A stretch of 32,052 bases of DNA, from NCBI GenBank assembly GCA_030148325.1, contig JASBTR010000169.1:1-32052 (forward strand). The letters are read 5' to 3'. The number at the start of each line of letters is the position of its first letter. The stretch's first letter is position 1. Made by a program: the position numbers and the translations under genes. Origin of the DNA: Gammaproteobacteria bacterium. GTDB lineage: Bacteria > Pseudomonadota > Gammaproteobacteria > UBA6429 > Thiohalophilaceae. Shown in pieces: positions 7,482 to 17,512 of the stretch. The notes beneath the pieces were generated by a model. The model had not been told where the DNA came from. It worked only from the letters and a program-made list of their open reading frames with translations, and did not search any database.

Positions 7482-9500
7482 TTAGAGAATAGGCACGATC
7501 ATCAAGGCTACAATATTCATAATCTTGATCAGTGGGTTGATAGCCGGACCCGCGGGATCCTTGTAGGGATCGCCGACGGTATCACCGGTCACCGCTGCCT
7601 TGTGTGTATCGGAACCCTTGCCGCCGAAATTACCGTCCTCGATATATTTCTTGGCATTATCCCAGGCGCCGCCACCGGTAGTCATGGAAATCGCCACGAA
7701 CAGACCGGTCACGATGGTACCAATAAGCACGCCGCCCAGCGCTTCTGCACCGAGGGTCAGGCCAACAATAATCGGCACTATCACAGGCAGGATAGAAGGA
7801 ATCACCATTTCCTTGATCGCCGCCTTGGTCAGCATATCAACTGCCTTGGAGTAATCAGGGGCCTGGGTACGATCCATGATGCCTGGCATTTCCTTAAACT
7901 GGCGACGGACTTCATTCACAATCCCGCCAGCCGCACGACCTACCGCTTCCATCGCCATGGCGCCGAAGAGATAAGGAATCAGACCGCCGATGAACAGACC
8001 GATAATGACCATGTGGTTGGACAGGTCAAAACTTGTCGCCACGCCATCGCCATGTTTCAACAATGCTTCAGTGTAATCGGCAAACAGCACCAGGGTCGCC
8101 AGACCTGCTGAACCAATCGCATAGCCCTTGGTCACTGCCTTGGTGGTATTACCCACGGCATCAAGTGCGTCGGTCGTGTCACGTACCGACTCAGGGAGTT
8201 CAGCCATTTCGGCAATACCACCGGCGTTATCGGTAATTGGTCCGTAGGCATCAAGCGCAACGATAATACCGGTCATGGACAGCATAGAAGTTGCAGCAAT
8301 CGCAATCCCGTACAGGCCAGCCAGATCATAAGCCACATAGATAGAGGCACAGACCGACAGCACCGGCAGCGCAGTTGACTTCATGGACACGCCCAGACCG
8401 GCAATCACGTTAGTGCCATCACCAGTTGTAGATGCTTCAGCAATATGTTTTACCGGTGAAAATTCTGTTGCCGTGTAATATTCAGTAATCGCAATCATGG
8501 CAACAGTCAGAACCAGGCCGACCAGCGTCGAGCCGAATAGTTGCATGATGCTGTAATGACCATTGTCTGCCATCATCATATCGGTAATAAAATAGAAAGC
8601 AATCGCCGAAAGAACAGCCGCGACCACAGTACCCCGGTACAGGGCATTCATGATCTTGCCACCTTCGTTAACTTTGACGAAGAAGGTACCAATGATGGAA
8701 GCAACAATAGATGCGCCGCCCAATACCAATGGATACAGGATAGCCGTAGTGCCGAAGTTTTCCATTACCATACTACCCAGAATCATGGTCGCGACCAGCG
8801 TTACCGCATAGGTTTCAAACAGGTCGGCCGCCATACCGGCGCAATCACCCACGTTATCACCGACGTTATCCGCGATAACGGCCGGGTTACGTGGGTCATC
8901 TTCGGGAATACCGGCTTCCACCTTACCGACGATGTCCGCACCCACGTCCGCACCCTTGGTGAAGATACCGCCACCCAAACGTGCAAAGATAGATATCAGG
9001 GAGCCACCGAAGGCCAGCCCAACCAGTGAATGCACCGAGTGTTCCGAGCCCATCACCTCAAGGATGCTGTAATAACCGGCAACACCCAGCAAAGCCAGGC
9101 CGACGACCAGCATGCCGGTAATGGCGCCGCCTTTGAAGGCCACCTGCAGGCCGGCATTTATGCCGCTCCGAGCCGCTTCCGCTGTTCTGGAGTTGGAGCG
9201 CACGGACACGTTCATACCAATATAACCTGCGGCGCCGGACAGGACTGCACCGATGGCAAAACCAATTGCAGTTTCCATATCCAGTGCCAGGGCAATGGCA
9301 ATCGCCAGCACCGCACCGACCATGCCGATGGTCATGTACTGACGGTTGAGATAAGCGCTGGCGCCATCCTGAATTGCCTGGGCAATTCTCTTCATTTCAT
9401 CTGTACCCTGCGGCATGCCCATGATACTTGAAATGGAAACAGCACCATATAATATGGCAAGCACTGCGGCAGCAAGTGCAAACATTAGCTCTGGACCCAT
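7482..9500 (-). CDS. hppA: Membrane-bound proton-translocating pyrophosphatase, K+-independent type
   Basis: A 672-residue integral membrane enzyme with about 16 helices that couples pyrophosphate hydrolysis to H+ export. The catalytic signature [35 protein letters not shown] lies near residues 180-215 (key residues Lys of GKVE, and the Asp triads), and a second acidic cluster DNAKKYIE lies near the C-terminus. [10 protein letters not shown] near residue 455 has Lys and Thr where K+-dependent enzymes have Ala and Gly, which marks the K+-independent class. The start is supported by GGGAGG eight bases upstream. It is monocistronic, and it is preceded by a long A/T-rich region that probably carries its promoter. 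Confidence 0.96.
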   Translation of the reverse strand: MGPELMFALAAAVLAILYGAVSISSIMGMPQGTDEMKRIAQAIQDGASAYLNRQYMTIGMVGAVLAIAIALALDMETAIGFAIGAVLSGAAGYIGMNVSVRSNSRTAEAARSGINAGLQVAFKGGAITGMLVVGLALLGVAGYYSILEVMGSEHSVHSLVGLAFGGSLISIFARLGGGIFTKGADVGADIVGKVEAGIPEDDPRNPAVIADNVGDNVGDCAGMAADLFETYAVTLVATMILGSMVMENFGTTAILYPLVLGGASIVASIIGTFFVKVNEGGKIMNALYRGTVVAAVLSAIAFYFITDMMMADNGHYSIMQLFGSTLVGLVLTVAMIAITEYYTATEFSPVKHIAEASTTGDGTNVIAGLGVSMKSTALPVLSVCASIYVAYDLAGLYGIAIAATSMLSMTGIIVALDAYGPITDNAGGIAEMAELPESVRDTTDALDAVGNTTKAVTKGYAIGSAGLATLVLFADYTEALLKHGDGVATSFDLSNHMVIIGLFIGGLIPYLFGAMAMEAVGRAAGGIVNEVRRQFKEMPGIMDRTQAPDYSKAVDMLTKAAIKEMVIPSILPVIVPIIVGLTLGAEALGGVLIGTIVTGLFVAISMTTGGGAWDNAKKYIEDGNFGGKGSDTHKAAVTGDTVGDPYKDPAGPAINPLIKIMNIVALMIVPIL

Positions 9501-9916
9501 GGAATAACCTCCCGTTAAAAAACCTTCAAAAAAAAGATAAGTGGATGCTACGCCCTTTTTCAGCAGGTGCTAATTGTGTCTTTTTATCCGGGTATGTATA
9601 AGGTTAATAACTTCGGATAAATAAAATTTAGACTCTGTCTTATTATGAAGCTAAGCATATAATTTGTAACGACTTGTACTTTATAATATTAGAGTATATT
9701 AATGTGTTTTTAAATTAAAGTACGGATTTCATATACTCAAATTAGCGCTGTGCCGCATCATTAAAATGTTCCACAACAAAGCCTGCACAAACACATTAGT
9801 TTACAAAAATAATCATGATTAAATTCACGGCAGAAAGTAAAAAAATAATAATATGATCCAGATCAACAGACCCTAGCAAAATCTTTGGCTAAAGTGACAG
9901 CACTGAAAAACAAAAC
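9501..9916. other. A/T-rich intergenic region upstream of hppA
   Basis: About 415 bases of markedly A/T-rich DNA with no convincing open frame or RNA fold. The hppA promoter, on the minus strand, should lie here, but I could not choose one among several TATAAT-like hexamers. The 16-base string AGATCAACAGACCCTA at 9860-9875 also occurs at 124-139. Confidence 0.5.
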
Positions 9917-10206
9917 TAACCACAGAGGTCACAGAGTACACAGAGGTTTTTGATTTTTATCATGTTGAATTTGTTACTGCCAAATAAACCACCCCGCAGC
10001 AAGCTACGGGGTATTAGTCAAGGAACAATCTGAACCGCCAGGATGCCAAATTGTTTAGCTAAAACCTGGCGTCCTTGGCGTCCTGGCGGTTAATAGTAAT
10101 CACAGCAAGCTGTGGGGAATTAAACCCGTAGAGATTAAACATATGAATCTGAATAATCGATACCTCCCCCTGTCGCTGGGGTATTTCATTAAGTCCTCTG
10201 TGGTTA
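9917..10206. repeat. Composite element: family A copy 2 inside TAACCACAGAGG ends
   Basis: TAACCACAGAGG at 9917-9928 and its exact complement CCTCTGTGGTTA at 10195-10206 bracket a second copy of the family A element at 9982-10142. The copy differs from the first by a shortened left arm of the central stem, so that stem is asymmetric. Additional CACAGAG units follow the left end. Confidence 0.8.
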
Positions 10207-10264
10207 AAATATTATTCACTAGCGGCGAGTATCAGGGTACTCCATCCTTTGTAAGGAACTCCAC

Positions 10265-11059
10265 ATGCAAAATCCTGTAATTGTCATCGGCATTGGTGAA
10301 ATGGCCAGTGTTTTCAGCCGCGCTCTGCTTCGCCTTGGTTATCCGGTTTACCCTGTCAATCGCAAAACAGGTATGCAGGCACTGGCGGAAAAGATTCCCG
10401 ACCCCTCACTGGTACTGGTTGGCGTGGGTGAAAATGATCTGCACCCGGTTCTGAATAAAATTCCGACTTGCTGGCTGCCACGGCTGGGACTATTGCAAAA
10501 TGAATTACTGCCAAAAGACTGGCAGGCCCTGGATCTGCCTGAGCCGCCTACGGTAATTTCCGTCTGGTTCGAGAAGAAAAAAGGCATGGACTACAAAGTG
10601 CTGGTGCCCTCCCCGGTTTATGGGCCCCGCGCCCCCCTTCTTATTGATGCCCTCGCAACGCTGGATATCCCCGCCTGGGAACTGGCTTCAGAAAATGAGC
10701 TGGAATTCGAGCTGGTGCGCAAAAATGTCTATATTCTCACCACTAATATCACCGGCCTGGTCATTAACCGCTTCGGGGTAGAAACCGTGAAAGAGATGTG
10801 GCAGGACTACCAGGATCTCGTAAGAGAAGTGGCAAATGACGTTATTGATATACAGGAATGGCTGACCGGTCACCAGTTTGATCGCGAAAAACTGATCGAT
10901 GGCATGCTCGAAGCTATCAATGGCGATCCCAGACACAAATGCATGGGACGCTCAGCGCCCGCGCGCCTGAGCCGCGCTATCCAGCAGGCGGACGAAGCCG
11001 GACTGACCGTGGCACGACTGCGGGATATCTACCAAAAGGAAGTGGAATCTGAAATATAG
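10265..11059 (+). CDS. Uncharacterised Rossmann-fold protein, ketopantoate-reductase-like
   Basis: 264 residues. The N-terminus VIVIGIGEMASVFSRALLRLGYPVYPVNR is a GxGxxxS nucleotide-binding turn followed by the next strand, as in NAD(P)-dependent reductases. The second half is helical (ELVRKNVYILTTNITGLVINRF, then EWLTGHQFDREKLIDGMLEAI), resembling the C-terminal domain of ketopantoate or 6-phosphogluconate dehydrogenase families. The catalytic Lys-Asn pattern expected for PanE is not clear, so I do not assign a reaction. AAGGA lies nine bases upstream of the ATG. It stands alone between repeat blocks, so the context gives no pathway. Confidence 0.8.
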   Translation: MQNPVIVIGIGEMASVFSRALLRLGYPVYPVNRKTGMQALAEKIPDPSLVLVGVGENDLHPVLNKIPTCWLPRLGLLQNELLPKDWQALDLPEPPTVISVWFEKKKGMDYKVLVPSPVYGPRAPLLIDALATLDIPAWELASENELEFELVRKNVYILTTNITGLVINRFGVETVKEMWQDYQDLVREVANDVIDIQEWLTGHQFDREKLIDGMLEAINGDPRHKCMGRSAPARLSRAIQQADEAGLTVARLRDIYQKEVESEI

Positions 11060-11084
11060 AACCATAATTCTTCAGATTTTTTTT

Positions 11085-11193
11085 GAACCACAGAGGACAC
11101 GGAGGTTTTTAAAGAACAATCTTAACCGCCAAAGCGCAAAGGACGCCAAGTTTTAACCAAACAATTCCTGGCGTCCTTTGCGCCTTGGCGGTT
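11085..11193. repeat. CACAGAGG unit plus isolated central hairpin of family A
   Basis: AACCACAGAGGACACGGAGG is followed by a stem made of AACCGCCAAAGCGCAAAGG (from 11124) and its complement ending GGCGGTT at 11193. This is the family A core without its left and right flanking hairpins. A single CTCGCCACTCG heptad pair follows at 11212-11230. Confidence 0.75.
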
Positions 11194-11264
11194 CAAAATT
11201 AATTTAACGCTCCCTCGCCACTCGCACCTGTTCGATATAGCGGCACATGATCTCAGTTCGCGTG

Positions 11265-11440
11265 TCTAAATAAGCGTTCCAAATACCAGAACACTTGTGA
11301 ATTTCCACGTTCGTGGTGAGCTTGTCGAACCATGAGCGTGGAAATGCGGTGAATAGAGTGCTTAATCTATTTGTCCTTCGACAAGCTCAGGACGAACGGC
11401 TATTCCTAAAGTGTACTGGTATTTGGAACAGCTATTTAGA
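11265..11440. mobile_element. MITE-like element with imperfect 32-bp terminal inverted repeats
   Basis: The end 11265-11296 and the inverted end 11409-11440 agree at nearly all positions; both contain GTTCCAAATACCAG. Inside are GTTCGTGGTGAGCTTGTCGA at 11311 and TCCTTCGACAAGCTCAGGAC at 11380, a repeat unit widespread in proteobacterial genomes. No transposase is encoded. Similar ends (ATAAGCGTTCCAAAT) recur at 25237-25251, so this is a dispersed family. Confidence 0.75.
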
Positions 11441-11501
11441 CAAGTTTATGTCGGGATATTCTTGTGGGTTTTTATTTATTTTTTTCAAAAACCTCTTGGC
11501 T

Positions 11502-11815
11502 TCAGCATTCCCTTCTTCTTGTTTTTAAATATATTTTCCGCTCTTTTTGTACGTGCGCAAGTAGCTGGTTTGCGATTTCGAGCTTATCTGCATTTTCCTC
11601 ACGCCATTTTTCGGTAAGCTTGCCTTCGAAGGCGTGTTTGAGTACGGCCTGTCAATAGACTTTTAATTGCTCACGGGCTTTTTTCAGGCTTTCTATGCCC
11701 TTGTCCAGTTCGGAGAAAAGTTCTTCGATTTTGGCGACTATGCGGTGTTGTTCGTTGACAGGGGCAATAGGTAACGCAATCGTAGCAAGTGGGTAAATGA
11801 TTTTTCCAGATTCTG
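11502..11815 (-). pseudogene. hsdS: Type I restriction specificity subunit HsdS, C-terminal remnant
   Basis: The translated minus strand reads PIAPVNEQHRIVAKIEEL, then FSELDKGIESLKKAREQLKVY, a TGA stop at 11652-11654, then QAVLKHAFEGKLTEKWREEN and NADKLEIANQLLAHVQKER before a final stop at 11502. This is the last spacer helix and C-terminal conserved region of HsdS. The internal stop sits where the family has Arg (VYRQAVL), so CGA became TGA. The target recognition domains are missing. It is joined directly to a piece of hsdR, in another frame, at about 11800-11830. Confidence 0.85.
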
Positions 11816-12090
11816 AATCGCATTTATCTGGCAATCACGCAGGCCATCGGTTTCCAGTAACGGCATTGCCTGAAGGCGTGCACGCAGGGTTGCTGGCTGA
11901 CGCAGCCATTCCTGCAAGGTTTGTGGACGAAAGAAACTGAAGACTTCTCTGGAGCGTGGCGCGGGATCGCGCGCATCATGAAAATGAGTAATTACACCTG
12001 TGCTTTCATAGATAAACGGCAGTGGTTTATTGTTTTTAATCCACTTTAGCTTTGCTGCGGCATAAGCTTCTGACTGCAACTCTTTAAAAG
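11800..12090 (-). pseudogene. hsdR: Type I restriction endonuclease subunit HsdR, internal fragment
   Basis: About 95 codons read LQSEAYAAAKLKWIKNNKPL, PFIYESTGVITHFHDARDPA, PRSREVFSFFRPQTLQEWL and GLRDCQINAIQNLEKSF. These match the part of HsdR between the nuclease domain and the helicase motor. The next part, the Walker A motif with MATGAGKT, is absent because the sequence switches to hsdS. The nuclease domain upstream is also absent because the sequence switches to abiEii. There is no start codon or ribosome site that would make this a real gene. Confidence 0.83.
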
Positions 12091-12249
12091 GAAGTTGCCG
12101 CCATACTCACTGACACTTAATCGGTACAGGAGTCATTGCAACACATACTGAACCATGAGTGTTTGAAATTCTCACCCTGCTATTTTGTATGATTAAGCAA
12201 CCGTCCGCGAACCCTTTTAGACATATCCTTAAATATTGGTCTTTGCCAT
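12080..12249 (-). pseudogene. abiEii: AbiEii toxin (nucleotidyltransferase), decayed N-terminal remnant
   Basis: A start ATG at 12249 lies two bases after the abiEi stop, as expected for the toxin gene. Reading across frames gives MAKTN, then FKDMSKRVRGRLLNHTK, a TAG at 12180-12182, QGEN, then FQTLMVQYVLQ, a TGA at 12133-12135, and LLYRLSVSEYGGNFLLKS. The order matches the N-terminus of AbiEii proteins (MAxSVRxRLLN, RGExF, LLYRLSxS, FVLKG). There are two frameshifts and two stops, both stops explicable as C-to-T changes. The catalytic nucleotidyltransferase motifs that should follow are deleted, so no toxin can be made. Confidence 0.8.
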
Positions 12250-12251
12250 TA

Positions 12252-12854
12252 TCAGGCCACCAGCATTTCAAAATGCGGTTGAATCACCGAAGCTATACGG
12301 CATTTTTTCGCCAGTTTCAGAAGTTCATCTGCGGTAAATCGCCTCGCCTGCCAGCCCTCTTTCAATGCTTCAAACGCAACATCAAGACCCACTTTATTAC
12401 GCAAGCGAAAACAATCCACTACTGTTTTGGCTACGGAGTAAACCTTTACATCAACGCCCTCTATTGTGTGAGTTTCTATACCCAATTCATACGCCGCCCC
12501 GGAATAATAATGATAACGAACGGGCGGGTAATCAAACCGGGGAGTGTACCCCCGTGCTTTTATCGCCACCCAGACTTCATGGGGGTTTTGCGTACCAATC
12601 TGATGAAATGCCAGCGCCGAAATTAAAGTGATAATCCCATTGGGAACCTGAGTGCTCACCAAGACCAGATCATGATGCTCAGTAATATCTACATCCGGCA
12701 GACAGTAAACACCTCTCGCCATGCGCTGTAGCATGCCTTTTTTCGCCATACGGGGCAGATATTCACGGGGGAGATCATAAGACGCCAGGTCAGCAGCACA
12801 GATAGCGCCCCGCTTGTTCACTATCGCAATTATTTGATGTTCTGCTTTGTTCAC
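12252..12854 (-). CDS. abiEi: AbiEi-family antitoxin / transcriptional repressor (type IV toxin-antitoxin)
   Basis: A 200-residue intact protein. Residues 1-75 form an N-terminal winged helix (IIAIVNKRGAICAADL, YLPRMAKKGMLQRMARGVYCL), and the rest is the AbiEi C-terminal antitoxin domain (LVSTQVPNGIITLISALAFHQ, PHEVWVAIKARGYTP, KVYSVAKTVVDCFRLRNKVGLD). In characterised AbiE systems this protein represses its own promoter and blocks the AbiEii nucleotidyltransferase toxin without direct binding. The GTG start follows GGGGAAG. The partner toxin directly downstream is destroyed, so this is an orphan antitoxin. An upstream 42-bp palindrome is a plausible operator. The frame is fully intact, unlike everything behind it. 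Confidence 0.88.
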   Translation of the reverse strand: MNKAEHQIIAIVNKRGAICAADLASYDLPREYLPRMAKKGMLQRMARGVYCLPDVDITEHHDLVLVSTQVPNGIITLISALAFHQIGTQNPHEVWVAIKARGYTPRFDYPPVRYHYYSGAAYELGIETHTIEGVDVKVYSVAKTVVDCFRLRNKVGLDVAFEALKEGWQARRFTADELLKLAKKCRIASVIQPHFEMLVA

Positions 12855-12868
12855 TGGCTTCCCCTATT

Positions 12869-12910
12869 CACAAAGTCGCGTTAGTTAGGCCTAAGTAACT
12901 TAACTTTGTG
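12869..12910. promoter_or_regulatory. 42-bp palindrome, likely AbiEi operator
   Basis: CACAAAGT (12869-12876) and ACTTTGTG (12903-12910) are symmetric about the central AGGCCT (12887-12892), and six of ten positions between also pair. The site lies 15 bases upstream of the abiEi start, and a TATTAT-like -10 lies beside it on the minus strand. AbiEi proteins are known to bind inverted repeats at their own promoters, so this fits by position; binding is inferred. Confidence 0.6.
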
Positions 12911-12973
12911 ACATAATACTATATTTGTCCAGTTTTTCTTTTATCGAATGGTTGTAAAAATTTGCTGGATGAC

Positions 12974-12998
12974 AAAAAAGCCCCGCAAATGCGGGGCT
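12974..12998 (-). terminator. Rho-independent terminator of the ferredoxin unit
   Basis: On the minus strand the stem AGCCCCGC-ATTT-GCGGGGCT is followed by a run of T. It lies 41 bases after the ferredoxin stop. Confidence 0.85.
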
Positions 12999-13038
12999 GG
13001 ATTTGGGGGCGGGCAGATTTTATTCAGGCGGGATACGA

Positions 13039-13302
<264 letters not shown>

Positions 13303-13324
13303 TCAATATATCTATTCGCTTATA

Positions 13325-14433
<1,109 letters not shown>

Positions 14434-15753
14434 CCACCAGTACGGTCACCAGCCTGTCGGGATGAATGCGGCGCTGGAAGGCATCCTGCACTTTTGCCGC
14501 CGTTACCGCTTCGATACTGGCGTTAAAGGTTTCGAGGTAGTTCAGCGGCAGATCATAAAAACCAATCATGGCGATATATTCGATGATGTCCTTGTTGCTG
14601 TCGATGCGCAGCGGAAAACCACCGGTGATATTTTTAATCGCATGCTGCATTTCCTCTTCCGTGGGGCCTTCCTTAATAAAGTCGCGTAAGATTTTATTCA
14701 GCAAAGACAACGATTCATCGCGCTGGCCGTTGCTGGTCTGCAGTCCCATCTGGAAAGGACCCGGCAGACGCATGGGAATAAAATAACTGTAACTGCTGTA
14801 CGCCAGGCCTCGCTTCTCGCGTATTTCTTTCATGATGCGCGAGCCAAAACCGCTGCCGCCAAGAATATGGTTGCCGACATAGAGGGCGAAATAATCCGGA
14901 TCGCCACGACGCAGCCCCGGCTGGCCCACCAGCACATGGGTCTGGGTGGAGGGATGCGCTTTTTTAATTAGCTGCGCTTTTTCCAGTGCCGGGACAGGCG
15001 GCAGGGCGAACGCAGGTTGACCTTTGGGCAGTTTGCTCAGCAGCTCACTGGCCAGTCGTTTTGCTTTATTGAGATCGATATCGCCAACAATCGCAACCAG
15101 CGCATTAGCGGCGACATAATAGCGTTTATAAAAATCCTGTAGATCCTTTCGGCTTATCGCCCTGATACTCGTTTCAGTCCCCAGTGGCGGCGACGCGTAG
15201 GGATGCCGACCATAGAGCGCCCGGTAAAAGGCTTTGTTCGCAATCGCCGCAGGCGACTGTAACTGAGACTTGAGCGCGATCAAGGTTTGCCTGCGCATGC
15301 GCGCCAGTTCTTTTTCATCGAAACGAGGTTGCGTCAGTACGGTCTGCATGGTGGCGATGGCTGTATCCAGCAGTTCCCTGTCGTTCAGGCTGCGCAGGCT
15401 CAGACTGGCCATGTCGCGCATGGCCGAGGTTGAAAACACAGCGCCAATGTTGTCGAAACGTTCGGCCACTGCATCCGTATCCCAGTCACCGGCGCCCTTG
15501 GCCAGCATGATGCTGGTCAGACGCGCCAGCCCCGGTTGTTTAGCATCGCGCGCACTGCCGGCATCAAACACGATGCGCACATCCACCATCGGCAACTGCG
15601 GCGCATAGACGTAGAGTACTTTGGCACCATTGTCTGTCTTCCAGGTCTGGATTCGGAATGCGTTTTGTGCATTCGCAACCTGATTCAAGAGCAGTAAAAT
15701 AAAGGTAATAGCAAGTATTCGTATTCTTTTTGCAAAACTCATAATCTTTCCTG

Positions 15754-15904
15754 AAATAAACTATCCCGCTGCAGGCAGACGGGCTATTAACTGTAGGGTA
15801 GAGCCCTGAAAAATGAAGGGCAAAACCCACACCAGCGGGCATACCGATGGGTTTCGCTTCGCTCTACCCATCCTACCGTTTTTCGCTGCAAGCAACGGGG
15901 AATC
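15754..15904. repeat. Modular repeat with family A flanks and a GTAGGGT core
   Basis: The left end AAATAAACTATCCCGCTGCA matches the left end of family A, and the right end GCAAGCAACGGGGAATC matches its right flank. The core is different: a long inverted repeat built from GTAGGGTAGAG, AAACCCA and TGGGTTTCGCTTCGCTCTAC. It lies between the two M16 genes of one transcription unit. Confidence 0.75.
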
Positions 15905-15937
15905 GCAGCCAAAGTGATTAAAGTCAGATAACAGAAA

Positions 15938-17326
15938 CTAATGAGAATCTGACGACGCAGCCACGGCGCTATCCAGCGGTTGCGGCTCCAGCACGGCCAC
16001 CGTCATGCTGTCTTCCTGCAGATATTTTTTCGCCACCTGCTGCACCTGTTCGGCGGTAATCGCTCGCACCCTGTCGGCGTATTCATCCATGCGCTGCCAG
16101 CCCAGACCCACGGTTTCCAGCGTACCCAGTTGCATGGCCTGATAGAACAGCGAATCCCGCTCGTACACCTTGCTCGCCACCACCTGAGCCTTGATTCGCG
16201 CCAGCTCCTGCGCGGTTACCGGCCTGTCCTTCAACCGCTGCAATTGTGCGAGGATGGCCTGCTCTACTTCCTCTACAGAATGTCCGGCAGCCGGCGTAGC
16301 ATCGAGCAAGAAAATCTCCGCCTGACGCGCATAGGGGTTATAACCAACATCGGCGCTAACAGCGATCTGCTGCTTGCGCACCAGCTCTTTTGGAAAACGG
16401 GCGCTGTTGCCGCCACTGAGGATCCCGGCCAGCACTTCCAGCGCATAGGGTTCCCAGTCATCTTTTGCCGTTTTCAGTACCGGCACTTTATACCCCATTA
16501 GCAGATAGGGCAGCTTGGCCGGAACGCGAACCGTAATCCGGCGCGGGCCCTTTTGCGGCGCTTCGATGCGCGGCTTGAGCGGCTGCAGTTCTGAGGGCGG
16601 AATATCGGCGAAATATTTTTGCGCAAGCTTCAACACCTCATCCGCCTTAACATCACCGGCTACAACCAGGGTGGCATTATTCGGCGCATACCAGCGTGCG
16701 TACCAGGGTTTGAGATCTTCAACCCTGAGATTCTGCAGATCGTTCATCCAGCCGATGATGGGTTGATGATAGGGGCTGCTTACCCAGGCGGCGGCATTGA
16801 ATTTTTCGTAGACCAGCGCGCGGGGTTTATCCTCGGTGCGCATCTGCCGTTCCTCGATCACCACTGCCAGCTCTTTTTTGAAATGATCCGGCGGCAGACT
16901 CAGGTTGCGCATGCGATCCGCCTCCAGCTCGAAGCTGACAGGCAGACGGCTTTTCTCCAGTTGCTGGAAGTAGGCGGTATAATCGCGGCCGGTGAAGGCA
17001 TTTTCACGACCGCCATTCTCGGCAATGATTTTCGAGAACTCACCGGGGCCGTGTTTTTTTGTGCCCTTGAACATCATGTGTTCCAGCACATGGGAAACCC
17101 CGGTGATGCCGTTGTGCTCGTAGCTGGCGCCCACCTTGTACCAGATCTGCGTGACCACCACCGGCGCACGATGATCTTCCTTTACCAGCAGCTTGAGACC
17201 ATTTTTAAGCGTAAATTCCTGCACCGCGCTTTCGTTGTTCGCCGCTAATGCAGCGGAAGATATAGCCGTAAGCACCCAAAACCCCAGCATTATCCGGAGC
17301 ATAAAAATACCTCGTTGCATCGTCAT
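15938..17326 (-). CDS. M16 family zinc peptidase, catalytic subunit
   Basis: A 462-residue periplasmic metallopeptidase. The signal peptide ends near residue 28 (SSAALAANNE). The inverted zinc motif HVLEH lies near residue 80 (GVSHVLEHMMFKGT), and the third ligand Glu lies about 75 residues on, in the FELEADRMRNLSL/EELAVVIEERQMR area. GRDYTAYFQQLE is the usual strand after the active site. The M16B family degrades peptides in a clamshell chamber. It pairs with the inactive homologue downstream. GGGAACC precedes the ATG. The pair lies between ftsY and rsmD as in Pseudomonas, where the biological substrate is not settled to my knowledge. Confidence 0.93.
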   Translation of the reverse strand: MTMQRGIFMLRIMLGFWVLTAISSAALAANNESAVQEFTLKNGLKLLVKEDHRAPVVVTQIWYKVGASYEHNGITGVSHVLEHMMFKGTKKHGPGEFSKIIAENGGRENAFTGRDYTAYFQQLEKSRLPVSFELEADRMRNLSLPPDHFKKELAVVIEERQMRTEDKPRALVYEKFNAAAWVSSPYHQPIIGWMNDLQNLRVEDLKPWYARWYAPNNATLVVAGDVKADEVLKLAQKYFADIPPSELQPLKPRIEAPQKGPRRITVRVPAKLPYLLMGYKVPVLKTAKDDWEPYALEVLAGILSGGNSARFPKELVRKQQIAVSADVGYNPYARQAEIFLLDATPAAGHSVEEVEQAILAQLQRLKDRPVTAQELARIKAQVVASKVYERDSLFYQAMQLGTLETVGLGWQRMDEYADRVRAITAEQVQQVAKKYLQEDSMTVAVLEPQPLDSAVAASSDSH

Positions 17327-17512
17327 TGGTTCCCTATATTTTGTGGTTAGTACCTTCAGGAATAATTTCCCGTGTATTTTGTAGAAAATTATTACGTAAA
17401 AGTACTTATCCAGTTCGTCTGGGTTAGGTTAGACGCCTGAGCGTGGTAGGATACCGTAATTCAATAAATAATACCGGCAGCCTCTACTGCCTGCACTACG
17501 ACCTCAATTAGC

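Noticed and set aside
10265..11059. Ketopantoate reductase (panE)
   Set aside because: The fold is similar, but the conserved active-site residues could not be recognised and no pantothenate genes are near.
11313..11658. Several small plus-strand frames near the MITE and hsdS remnant
   Set aside because: They are translations of the repeat and the antisense of hsdS, with no ribosome sites or family features.
11738..12079. A real small gene with TTG start
   Set aside because: It aligns with the interior of HsdR, has no ribosome site, and its end is out-of-frame hsdS sequence.
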